15,000 nucleotides of DNA from UBA3478 sp049596955 (lineage in GTDB: Bacteria > Bacteroidota > Bacteroidia > Flavobacteriales > Flavobacteriaceae): positions 1 to 15,000 of the forward strand of contig JBMYMD010000032.1 of the NCBI GenBank assembly GCA_049596955.1. Reading direction: 5' to 3'. Made by a program: the position numbers and the translations under genes. Below are positions 1-6,661 of this stretch, in pieces. Below the pieces are notes generated by a model. The model searched no databases. It worked only from the letters and a program-made list of their open reading frames with translations, and was not told the origin of the DNA. Position 1 is the stretch's first letter; each line of letters starts with the position of its first letter.

Positions 1-352
1 TATCTTCTTGGAATACGGAAAGAATAAGTGATTGTGCTTCATTTTCAAATGGAGCATCATCTTAGACTTTCCCTAAACCTCATTTTAAGAACTGTAATTC
101 TGATTAAAGTTTGTGGGTGAACTATTATAAGAAATTATGCCTCTAGTTAATTCTAGGGTTTTTTAATTATTTTCGGTTAACACATATCAACAATGAAAAG
201 GGCTCATATGAAGGTTCAAGGTCGTAAGGTTTCTATCAATTTTTAATTAACACACTTAACTATACTTTAAGAAAATACGATTTGATTTTAACTAAGCCTT
301 AAAGACCTGATTAAAGCATTAATTGTAATTTCGAGAAACTAAAACAACAACT
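1..352. other. Gene-poor stretch at window start
   Basis: I see no convincing gene here. All three + frames close within the first 65 bases (stops at 25-27, 29-31 and 63-65), so the tail of an upstream gene may lie at the extreme left edge, but I cannot say in which frame. A terminator-like hairpin at 141-164 fits the end of such a gene. A 17-codon ORF from 193 to 246 is too short to support. The leader of the next gene is A-rich, as is usual in Bacteroidota. Confidence 0.5.
141..164 (+). terminator. Putative intrinsic terminator
   Basis: CTCTAG (141-146) pairs with CTAGGG (153-158), with one G-T wobble, around the 6-nt loop TTAATT. A run of six T follows at 159-164. The stem is short and only moderately GC-rich, so this is a modest candidate. 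It would end transcription of a + strand gene lying upstream, mostly or wholly outside the window. Confidence 0.4.
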
Positions 353-1042
353 ATGATTAAAGCGATTTTCTTGAGTTTGTACACACTACTTGCTATCCCT
401 ACAAGCCTATCAGATTCCTATGAGCCCATCTCCTTTAAGATTGATAAAGACACCAGTGATGAGCAAATTTTAGTCATCAAAGACCAGCTCCAAGAACAGG
501 GGATTGATTTTTCCTATACCATAACAAGAAATGAAAATTTAGAAATCACTTCGCTCAGTTTAGAATTGAGATCAAAAAACAGTAGATCAAAAAACACTGT
601 GGGCAGCGGTGGTAACAAACCCATTCAACCCTTTACCATTGTCATAGATCCAGAAAGAGGCAGCTCAATGATTTCGCAGGGTGCTTCATCTAAAAGTTTC
701 AATAGCAGCTTTATGAATATGGATGATATGGATCTCTCAGATTTCGATAAGACTATTGACCAAATGCGCGCTCAAATGCAGGCTCACATGGTAAGAGCTT
801 TTTCCGGAAATATGTTCATGGATGAGGCTGACCAAGAAAAAGAAGTAGAAGAAGAGGAAAAAGAAGACCTTAATCCCCTATTCATCATTGACGGCCGTGA
901 AGTTAAAATGGAAGAAGTCAACAAATTAATTCCTGAAGAAATCGAATCGGTTAACGTTTTAAAAGGGCAAAAAGCACTTGACAAATACGGGGAAAAAGCA
1001 AAATACGGAGTAGTCGAAATTAAAAGTAAATCAAAGTCATGA
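353..1042 (+). CDS. Secreted protein with TonB-plug-like C-terminal domain (BlaR1/M56 tail homologue)
   Basis: 229 residues with a hydrophobic N-terminus (about 2-20) that looks like a signal peptide, so the protein probably lies in the periplasm. Residues 27-75 (ISFKIDKDTSDEQI onward, ending in EITSLSLEL) resemble the segment that follows the membrane helices in flavobacterial BlaR1-like M56 proteins. Residues 121-155 are Met-rich (MNMDDMDLSDF), and 158-172 form an acidic Glu/Lys stretch. Residues 174-226 carry the plug-like module: PLFIIDGREV, then IPEEIESVNVLKG, KYGEKAKYGVVEI. This module occurs in TonB-dependent receptors and at the C-terminus of BlaR1-like proteins. The zinc-peptidase membrane part of BlaR1 is absent, so this is a stand-alone tail, either its own family or derived from a receptor. 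Its stop overlaps the start of the next small gene (ATGA), which suggests translational coupling. Function is unknown; a sensory or protein-interaction role is inference. Confidence 0.8.
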   Translation: MIKAIFLSLYTLLAIPTSLSDSYEPISFKIDKDTSDEQILVIKDQLQEQGIDFSYTITRNENLEITSLSLELRSKNSRSKNTVGSGGNKPIQPFTIVIDPERGSSMISQGASSKSFNSSFMNMDDMDLSDFDKTIDQMRAQMQAHMVRAFSGNMFMDEADQEKEVEEEEKEDLNPLFIIDGREVKMEEVNKLIPEEIESVNVLKGQKALDKYGEKAKYGVVEIKSKSKS

Positions 1043-1194
1043 GCCCTACATTTTACAAAAATCTAGCCCGTTTAAACAAACTAGTGTTACCTTCATTCAC
1101 CAAGAAAAGACTGGATTTAGCCAAGGCCAAGAAATGGCAATTAGCAATTATAGGCTATAGAGCTTATGTCACCTGTCGCTCTCTAGATGATTGA
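1039..1194 (+). CDS. Small conserved-looking basic protein (51 aa), SsrA-binding-annotated type
   Basis: The start at 1039 overlaps the upstream stop as ATGA. The 51-residue product is strongly basic (LARLNKLVLPSFTKKRLDL, then AKKWQLAIIGYRAYVT) and ends in SLDD. From memory, it matches a family of roughly 45-50-residue flavobacterial proteins with the pattern LAKxNKxxLPSFTKxxLDLxKAxKWQLAxIGWRxYVT, often labelled SsrA-binding protein by automatic pipelines. It has neither the length nor the OB fold of real SmpB (about 150 residues), so that label should not be trusted. There is no signal peptide; residues 34-44 could form a short amphipathic or hydrophobic segment. The overlap suggests co-translation with the plug-domain protein. 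Function is unknown. The residue pattern and tight coupling argue that it is a real gene. Confidence 0.7.
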   Translation: MSPTFYKNLARLNKLVLPSFTKKRLDLAKAKKWQLAIIGYRAYVTCRSLDD

Positions 1195-1274
1195 GTAGTT
1201 AAGCATAAAACCATTATTTCAAATTGTTGAAAGTCCAGGTATAAAAGTTCACCCAAAGATTCCTGATATCTGTA

Positions 1275-1305
1275 TTGAACAATTTTAAAAAAGAGGTTAT
1301 ATTTG
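1275..1305 (+). promoter_or_regulatory. Bacteroidota sigma-A promoter of tRNA-Arg
   Basis: TTG at 1275-1277, a 20-nt spacer, then TATATTTG at 1298-1305 matches the Bacteroidota consensus TTG-N(17-23)-TAnnTTTG exactly. Transcription should begin near 1311-1312, about 16 nt before the tRNA. It is the clearest promoter in the window. Confidence 0.75.
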
Positions 1306-1308
1306 CAG

Positions 1309-1321
1309 CCCCTCTAAGGGG
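1309..1321 (+). other. Small hairpin at the 5' leader of the tRNA transcript
   Basis: CCCCT (1309-1313) and AGGGG (1317-1321) are perfect inverted repeats around the 3-nt loop CTA, directly after the promoter and 6 nt before the tRNA. It spans the predicted transcription start, so only part may be in the RNA. It could be an initiation-region element or a leader removed by RNase P. Confidence 0.4.
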
Positions 1322-1327
1322 ACAAAA

Positions 1328-1401
1328 GGCCTCGTAGTTCAACTGAATAGAATACCTGATTACGGCTCAGGCGGTTGCAGGTTTGAATCCTGCCGAGGTC
1401 A
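1328..1401 (+). tRNA. tRNA-Arg (anticodon ACG)
   Basis: The 74 nt fold into a full cloverleaf. The acceptor stem is GGCCTCG/CGAGGTC (one G-U pair) with discriminator A at 1401. The D stem is GTTC/GAAT (one G-U pair). The anticodon stem is CCTGA/TCAGG around the loop TTACGGC, with anticodon ACG at 1362-1364. The variable loop is CGGTT and the T stem is GCAGG/CCTGC with loop TTTGAAT. CCA is not encoded. An ACG anticodon normally has A34 edited to inosine by TadA to read CGU, CGC and CGA. The gene is a single transcription unit with its own promoter and terminator. Confidence 0.95.
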
Positions 1402-1421
1402 CGATTAAATAGTTCAATATG

Positions 1422-1454
1422 AAAAAACGCCAAGTTTACTTGAGCGTTTTTTTT
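1422..1454 (+). terminator. Intrinsic terminator after tRNA-Arg
   Basis: AACGCCAAG (1426-1434) pairs with CTTG-a-GCGTT (1439-1448) around a TTTA loop, with a single bulged A at 1443. An A run precedes the stem and eight T (1447-1454) close it. It lies 25 nt after the tRNA and ends that transcript. Confidence 0.85.
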
Positions 1455-1688
1455 ATATAGTATTTTCAAAGTGAAGCTTTATCAAAATAGACGAACTCTG
1501 TTTCTCCAAAGTGAAATTTAAGCTCGTCACTGCTGTGTTTTTTTACCCTATATTAAATCACATTTCTCAAGTCTAAAGCGATTCAAATTCTGTTTGCGTT
1601 AAAAGCAACAACTTAATGCTCAAATGTTTATATTTAATCATAGGATAAAAACATCCTGTACAAAAACTAATAAACACGACTAAAGCAT
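1455..1688. other. Intergenic region upstream of the propeller gene
   Basis: No ORF of note. A TATATTTA element at 1629-1636 resembles the Bacteroidota -7 box but has no TTG at the right distance. AGGAT (1642-1646) and ATCCT (1653-1657) form a short inverted repeat around 6 nt. The promoter for the gene at 1689 must lie here, since the tRNA terminator closes the preceding unit, but I cannot place it securely. Confidence 0.4.
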
Positions 1689-4600
1689 ATGAAAACACTT
1701 CTTCAATACTGCTGTATCATTGCATTACTATCAATTATTCCAACACTTTCTGCACAAGAAAGTACACTTAGTTCAATTGACAAACAGTACTATAGTGGTT
1801 TAGAATGGCGAAATATTGGCCCAAAACGAGGAGGCCGATCTTTAGGATGCGCAGGAAGCCCAAGTCGACCCAATGAATATTATTTCGGTGCCACGGGAGG
1901 TGGATTATGGAAAACCGTAGATGGCGGTAATGAATGGAAAGCGGTCACTGACGGTCAAGTTACCAGTTCCTCAGTAGGAGCAGTTGCTGTGGCAGAAAGC
2001 AATCCTGATATTGTTTATATCGGAATGGGTGAAGTACAATTACGAGGAAGTATCACCCAAGGTGACGGAGTTTATAAATCTAGTGATGCCGGAAAAACTT
2101 GGACGCATTTAGGCCTTGAAGAAACGCAAGCTGTAGCCAGAATACGAATACATCCTACCAATCCAGATTTGGTCTATGTTGCTGCTCTAGGACATCCTTA
2201 CGGCGATAACGAAGAGCGTGGCGTATTTCGATCTAAAGACGGTGGTGAATCATGGGAAAAAGTACTCTATGTAGGTCCTAAAGCAGGTGCCGTAGATTTA
2301 ATAATCGACCCTAACGATCCTAATGTCATTTACGCAAGTACTTGGCAAGTATACCGTAAAGCTTGGAAAATGTGGGGAGGCGGAGGCCAAAGTAAATTAT
2401 GGAAGTCAGAAGACGGCGGGGATAGCTGGTCAGACCTCACAGAAAATCAAGGTATGCCCGCAGGTCCAATTGGCAAAATAGGTGTCACGGTTTCGCCTGC
2501 TGATTCCAATCGCGTCTGGGCTATTGTCGAGGCGAATGAAGGTGGTGTTTTTCGTTCTGATGATGCCGGTAAAACTTGGCAAAAAACCAATGACGAAAGA
2601 AAGTTGAGACAACGAGCATTTTACTACTCCAGAATATATGCCGATCCTCAAGACAAAGACAAGGTCTACGGGCTAAATACAAGAATGTATATGTCAAGTG
2701 ATGGCGGTCATACATTTGATAAAATCATCCAAACACCCCACGGTGATAATCACGACCTCTGGATTGATCCAAATAATCCGCAACGCATGATTAACGCCAA
2801 TGACGGAGGAGGAAATGTCACCATTAATGGAGGAAAATCTTGGACAGAACAAGATTTTGTGACTTCACAATTTTATCACGTGATGACCACAAGTGATGTT
2901 CCTTATCACGTCGCCGGTGCTCAACAAGACAACAGTACCCTGGCCATGCCAAGCGACGGTTGGGGCCATATGTTAGCAAGAGGACCGAATAAAGGCTGGT
3001 ACTACGCCGTAGGAGGAGGTGAAAGCGGTTGGATCACACAACACCCTGATGATCCAGATATTTTTTATGCGGGAAGTCAAGGTGCCCTTCTAACACGATA
3101 CGATCGCAGCAATGGTCAAATTAGAGACATACAAGTATACCCAAGGTTTTTCTCGGGAGAACCTTCAGAGGCTTTACCAGAGCGCTGGCAATGGACCTTC
3201 CCTATCATGTTTGCTCCTCAAGACAGCAAGGTGATGTATACCTGTTCTCAACACGTTTGGAGAACTACCAATGACGGGCAGACCTGGGAACAAATAAGTC
3301 CTGACCTCACTTATGCAGACCCAAGTACACTTGGAAAAACAGGAGGAGTAATTACCATGGACATGAATGGTCCAGAGATTTATGCTACGGTCTTTGCTCT
3401 AGCTCCATCTGTTCATGACATTAACACCATTTGGGCAGGATCAGATGATGGAAAAATTCACATCACTCAAGATGGCGGAAAAAACTGGGAAGACATTACT
3501 CCAAAAGACCTACCCAAATTTTCAAGGGTAAGTATTATCGATGAGTCTAAACATAGACCAGGCACACTTTATGTGGCAGCAAATCGATATCAAGTGGATG
3601 ATAGACAACCTTATGTGTTTAAAACACATGATTACGGAAAAACATGGACTAAAATAATTGATGGCATCGCAGATGGTCACTTTGCAAGAGCGATACGTGA
3701 AGATCACAAAAGAAAAGGCTTGCTCTTTTTAGCCACAGAGCACGGCGTCTATTTCTCTATAAATGATGGTGCAAAATGGGAAAGCTTACAATTAAACCTT
3801 CCAGACACTCCAATACGCGATTTAGTGATTAAAGACAATGATGTTGTTCTCGGGTCTCACGGTAGAGGCTTTTGGATCATGGACGATATCGAACCTATTC
3901 GTCAACACCAAGCAGAGATGAAAAATCAAGAAGCTATTCTTTACAAGCCTAATAACGCCATAAGAGGAATTAGTGACGCCCACATTCAATATCACCTCAA
4001 CGAGGAAGTTGAAACAGTGAGTTTTGACATTCTCGATCAAAACGATGAAGTGATTGACACTTTTACAGGAGACAAGGTAAAATACGAAGTCGATCCCAAT
4101 ATTCCTTGGTGGCAAAGAGGAGGCTCCTCAAAACCTACTACGGCAAAGGGTTTAAATACATTTACATGGGATTTGCGCTATCCAGGAGCAACAGATTTTG
4201 AAGGAATGATCATTTGGAGTGCTAGACCTACCAGAGGTCCAAAAGCACCAATAGGACAATATAAAGTAAGAATGAGAACAGGTGATTATCAGCAGACCTA
4301 TCCTTTCTCGATAGAAATAAATCCGAATCTAAAAGGAATCAGTAAAGAAGATTTAGACGAGCAGTTTAAACTCGCTATGCAAATCACGCAAAAGACCACA
4401 GCTGCTAATGAAGCGGTAATCAAAATCCGTGAGATTAAAGCAAAAGTAGAAAAGGCTACAGGAAAAATTTCTGCAAAAAATCAGAAAAAAATCATTGCTC
4501 CTTTCCTTTCAAAATTGAGTGAAATCGAAGAAGCTTTATATCAAGTGCGAAATCAATCTGGTCAAGACCCTTTAAACTTTCCGATCAAATTAAATAACCG

Positions 4601-4790
4601 TCTTGCCTCTTTGAGAAGGAGTTTAGAAAATGGAGATGCAAGGCCCACAGACGGCGCTTATAAAGTCTTTGCTGAACTCTCTACAGAACTGGAATTACAC
4701 CTAGCTAACCTCAACAAGGTATTGAAGAATGATTTAACGAGAGTGAACCGATTGATTCAGGAAAATACAGGCACCGCAATGAAACCTTAA
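1689..4790 (+). CDS. Secreted sortilin/VPS10-like Asp-box (BNR) beta-propeller protein
   Basis: 1033 residues with a signal peptide (hydrophobic 4-19, likely cleavage near SA-Q23), so exported. The opening WRNIGPKRGGR (40-50) is typical of a Bacteroidota family annotated as VPS10/sortilin-like or BNR-repeat glycosyl hydrolase. I count eleven Asp-box motifs (SxDxGxxW type), at about residues 76, 131, 182, 240, 290, 336, 378, 526, 593, 646 and 689; examples are SSDAGKTW and SKDGGESW. They imply one or two large propellers over residues 40-735. Residues 820-880 (TFTWDLRYPGA, APIGQYKVRM) look like a FlgD-type Ig-like domain, followed by a helical, Lys/Glu-rich tail from 885. No catalytic residues can be assigned, and I see no type IX sorting domain. 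The glycosidase name rests on the fold only; binding or peptidase-associated roles are equally possible. The next gene follows after 15 nt, indicating co-transcription. Confidence 0.85.
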   Translation: MKTLLQYCCIIALLSIIPTLSAQESTLSSIDKQYYSGLEWRNIGPKRGGRSLGCAGSPSRPNEYYFGATGGGLWKTVDGGNEWKAVTDGQVTSSSVGAVAVAESNPDIVYIGMGEVQLRGSITQGDGVYKSSDAGKTWTHLGLEETQAVARIRIHPTNPDLVYVAALGHPYGDNEERGVFRSKDGGESWEKVLYVGPKAGAVDLIIDPNDPNVIYASTWQVYRKAWKMWGGGGQSKLWKSEDGGDSWSDLTENQGMPAGPIGKIGVTVSPADSNRVWAIVEANEGGVFRSDDAGKTWQKTNDERKLRQRAFYYSRIYADPQDKDKVYGLNTRMYMSSDGGHTFDKIIQTPHGDNHDLWIDPNNPQRMINANDGGGNVTINGGKSWTEQDFVTSQFYHVMTTSDVPYHVAGAQQDNSTLAMPSDGWGHMLARGPNKGWYYAVGGGESGWITQHPDDPDIFYAGSQGALLTRYDRSNGQIRDIQVYPRFFSGEPSEALPERWQWTFPIMFAPQDSKVMYTCSQHVWRTTNDGQTWEQISPDLTYADPSTLGKTGGVITMDMNGPEIYATVFALAPSVHDINTIWAGSDDGKIHITQDGGKNWEDITPKDLPKFSRVSIIDESKHRPGTLYVAANRYQVDDRQPYVFKTHDYGKTWTKIIDGIADGHFARAIREDHKRKGLLFLATEHGVYFSINDGAKWESLQLNLPDTPIRDLVIKDNDVVLGSHGRGFWIMDDIEPIRQHQAEMKNQEAILYKPNNAIRGISDAHIQYHLNEEVETVSFDILDQNDEVIDTFTGDKVKYEVDPNIPWWQRGGSSKPTTAKGLNTFTWDLRYPGATDFEGMIIWSARPTRGPKAPIGQYKVRMRTGDYQQTYPFSIEINPNLKGISKEDLDEQFKLAMQITQKTTAANEAVIKIREIKAKVEKATGKISAKNQKKIIAPFLSKLSEIEEALYQVRNQSGQDPLNFPIKLNNRLASLRRSLENGDARPTDGAYKVFAELSTELELHLANLNKVLKNDLTRVNRLIQENTGTAMKP

Positions 4791-4805
4791 ACAAAATCAA
4801 ATCAT

Positions 4806-5702
4806 ATGTCCCCAAAACTAGTTTACACAGCTCTGTGCTACTTTTTTACAGGCGCACTGCTGTGGTCACAAAAAACAGGAAAAATTGAATACGAACAATT
4901 AGGTATATCCATGGAAGTTCCCACCGGTTGGGTGGCTCAAGAAGGAAATGGATTTTTACTTATCGGTTCTCAAACAGTTCCCGGATTCATCATGCTTACA
5001 ACACACAATTATGATATCGAACAGTTGAGATCTGAAGCGATAAGCGGAATGCAATTCGATCAAGGGTCAAGCTTGTTTTTATCCGAAGACTTACAAAATA
5101 TAGCTCCTAAGGCTATTAGTGGAATTTTCTCAGGAACTATGGAATATCAAAGTGTTAAGGCTTATATCATAGGCGTTGAAAATCCTTATGAAGGTGTCGG
5201 GGTTACAATCATGGCCGCAACTCAGCCGCAGTTGTTTTCATCTGTCCATAAAGAGGTTGCAGATCAAATCTACGCCTCTTTGGACTTTAAAAAAGTAAAC
5301 CGTGAAAACGAATTCAATCAATGGAAAGAGTTTCTGTCTAATGTAAAATTGACTTATATGGATTCCTACTATTCATCCAGCTATACATCAGGTGGAGTAT
5401 CTGGGGGTTATAGCTCAGAACGAGTCATAGATATCTGTGAACGAGGTTTTTTTAGATACAATAGCAGCAGTAATGTCTCGGCAAGTGGAAGCGGAATATC
5501 AGGATACGATAGCGGAGGAAATGCTGGAGACGGCAATTGGACTATAGGAATCGGAAGTGATGGTTCTACAAATTTGATCTTAAACTTCAACAATGGAGAA
5601 CAATACCGTTACGCACTCGAATACAGAGAAGAAAAATTATACTTAAACGGTGATCGCTTTTTTCGCACCACCTCTGGCGAGTATGCGCCTAATTGTTTTT
5701 AA
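4806..5702 (+). CDS. Exported two-domain hypothetical protein
   Basis: 298 residues with a signal peptide (hydrophobic 6-20, probable cleavage before Q22). Residues 27-165 (GISMEVPTGWVAQEG onward) look like a compact alpha/beta domain of the kind that starts with a PsbP/DUF1795-like PxGW motif. Residues 170-298 form a second module rich in Ser, Gly and Tyr (a low-complexity stretch around 188-204 and another around 218-242). It ends in a lipocalin-like beta pattern: GNWTIG, LILNFNNGEQYRY, LYLNGDRFFRT. C211 and C297 could form a disulfide. I recall similar C-terminal modules at the ends of Bacteroidota and proteobacterial exported proteins, but no function is known to me. It lies 15 nt downstream of the propeller gene and is probably in the same operon, so a shared extracytoplasmic role is plausible. 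Confidence 0.75.
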   Translation: MSPKLVYTALCYFFTGALLWSQKTGKIEYEQLGISMEVPTGWVAQEGNGFLLIGSQTVPGFIMLTTHNYDIEQLRSEAISGMQFDQGSSLFLSEDLQNIAPKAISGIFSGTMEYQSVKAYIIGVENPYEGVGVTIMAATQPQLFSSVHKEVADQIYASLDFKKVNRENEFNQWKEFLSNVKLTYMDSYYSSSYTSGGVSGGYSSERVIDICERGFFRYNSSSNVSASGSGISGYDSGGNAGDGNWTIGIGSDGSTNLILNFNNGEQYRYALEYREEKLYLNGDRFFRTTSGEYAPNCF

Positions 5703-5796
5703 AATAGTTAATGCATTTTATAGAAAAGGACTGTTTTTATAAGTTAAACAAAATTTAGTCACACTATAAATTCGGCTTAACTTACGCCTAAAAATT

Positions 5797-6579
5797 ATGG
5801 AAGTTTCATCATCAATTCGATTGCTTGAAGAAAAATTAGTACCACTGCAAAATAAGCTGAGGTCACATCCTTTGTACGCCCAACTCTCTTCTATTGAAGA
5901 TATACAAGTGTTTATGGAGCATCATGTCTTTGCAGTATGGGACTTTATGTCTCTTTTAAAGGCCCTACAGATTGAACTTACTACAACAGAAGTTCCTTGG
6001 ACACCCGCGAAAAACCCGACCTTGTCAAGATTCATTAATGAAATCGTACACGGAGAAGAGAGTGATGTCAATGAATTAGGTGAGGCAAAAAGTCATTTTG
6101 AAATGTATTTAGAAGCCATGGATCAGGCAGGTGCAAGCACCAAATATATCCATAGCTTTATCCAAAAAGTAAAAGAAAAAAAATCCGTTGCATCTGTTTT
6201 AACCGATTTACAACTAAGAGCTGAAGTTTCCGATTTTGTGAACTTCACTTTTGCAGTTATTGAAACAAGAAAAACACACCTCATTGCATCGGCTTTTACT
6301 TTTGGACGAGAAGACCTCATCCCAGATATGTTTATAGAAATTTTAAAACAGGCAGATGAGTCAAACAAAAAATACAGCAAACTGAACTATTATCTCGAAA
6401 GGCACATTGAATTAGACGGCGATGAACACGGTCCACTCTCCCTTCAAATGGTCGAAGAACTTTGCGGAGATGATGAGGTTAAATGGAAAGAGGCCGAAGA
6501 AGTTGCTATTCTAGCCTTAGAAAAAAGGATCAGCCTATGGGATGGTATAGCACATGCTATGTCTGAAAAAACAGTCTAG
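5797..6579 (+). CDS. DUF3050 family protein, heme-oxygenase-like fold
   Basis: 260 residues, no signal peptide, probably cytosolic and all-helical. FMEHHVFAVWDFMSLLKALQ (39-58) is the hallmark of DUF3050, and the length fits the family. Potential metal ligands recur in helix-like spacing: E41/H42/H43, E82-x2-H85-x-E87, E156-x4-H161, and the cluster HIELDGDEH (203-211). Proteins of the heme-oxygenase-like/TenA fold include diiron oxidases that use similar Glu/His/Asp sets, so a metal-dependent oxidase role is a reasonable inference, but no substrate is known. It starts 94 nt after the previous gene and ends 82 nt before the ADP-ribosylglycohydrolase gene, so operon membership is uncertain. The start is preceded by an A-rich leader (cctaaaaattATG), usual for this group. 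Confidence 0.85.
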   Translation: MEVSSSIRLLEEKLVPLQNKLRSHPLYAQLSSIEDIQVFMEHHVFAVWDFMSLLKALQIELTTTEVPWTPAKNPTLSRFINEIVHGEESDVNELGEAKSHFEMYLEAMDQAGASTKYIHSFIQKVKEKKSVASVLTDLQLRAEVSDFVNFTFAVIETRKTHLIASAFTFGREDLIPDMFIEILKQADESNKKYSKLNYYLERHIELDGDEHGPLSLQMVEELCGDDEVKWKEAEEVAILALEKRISLWDGIAHAMSEKTV

Positions 6580-6607
6580 TTGCTACAGCGTACCACCTTA
6601 TAATGCT

Positions 6608-6628
6608 TTTAGTTTTTTAAATACTAAA
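6608..6628. repeat. Short AT-rich inverted repeat upstream of the ADP-ribosylglycohydrolase gene
   Basis: TTTAGT (6608-6613) and ACTAAA (6623-6628) are perfect inverted repeats separated by 9 nt, 33 nt before the next start codon. The position suits an operator, but the arms are AT-only apart from one base pair, so chance is likely in this composition. Confidence 0.25.
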
Positions 6629-6661
6629 CGCTATCTTACAATACGTTAAGTCTACCATCTT

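Noticed and set aside
193..246. 17-codon ORF starting with ATG upstream of the plug-domain gene
   Set aside because: Too short, no recognisable pattern, and no support from overlap or leader context.
1328..1401. tRNA as an attachment site for an integrated element
   Set aside because: No integrase gene and no repeat of the tRNA 3' end is visible downstream in the window.
3822..4115. 97-codon - strand ORF opposite the propeller gene
   Set aside because: Antisense shadow of a long coding frame with uninterrupted domain structure on the + strand.
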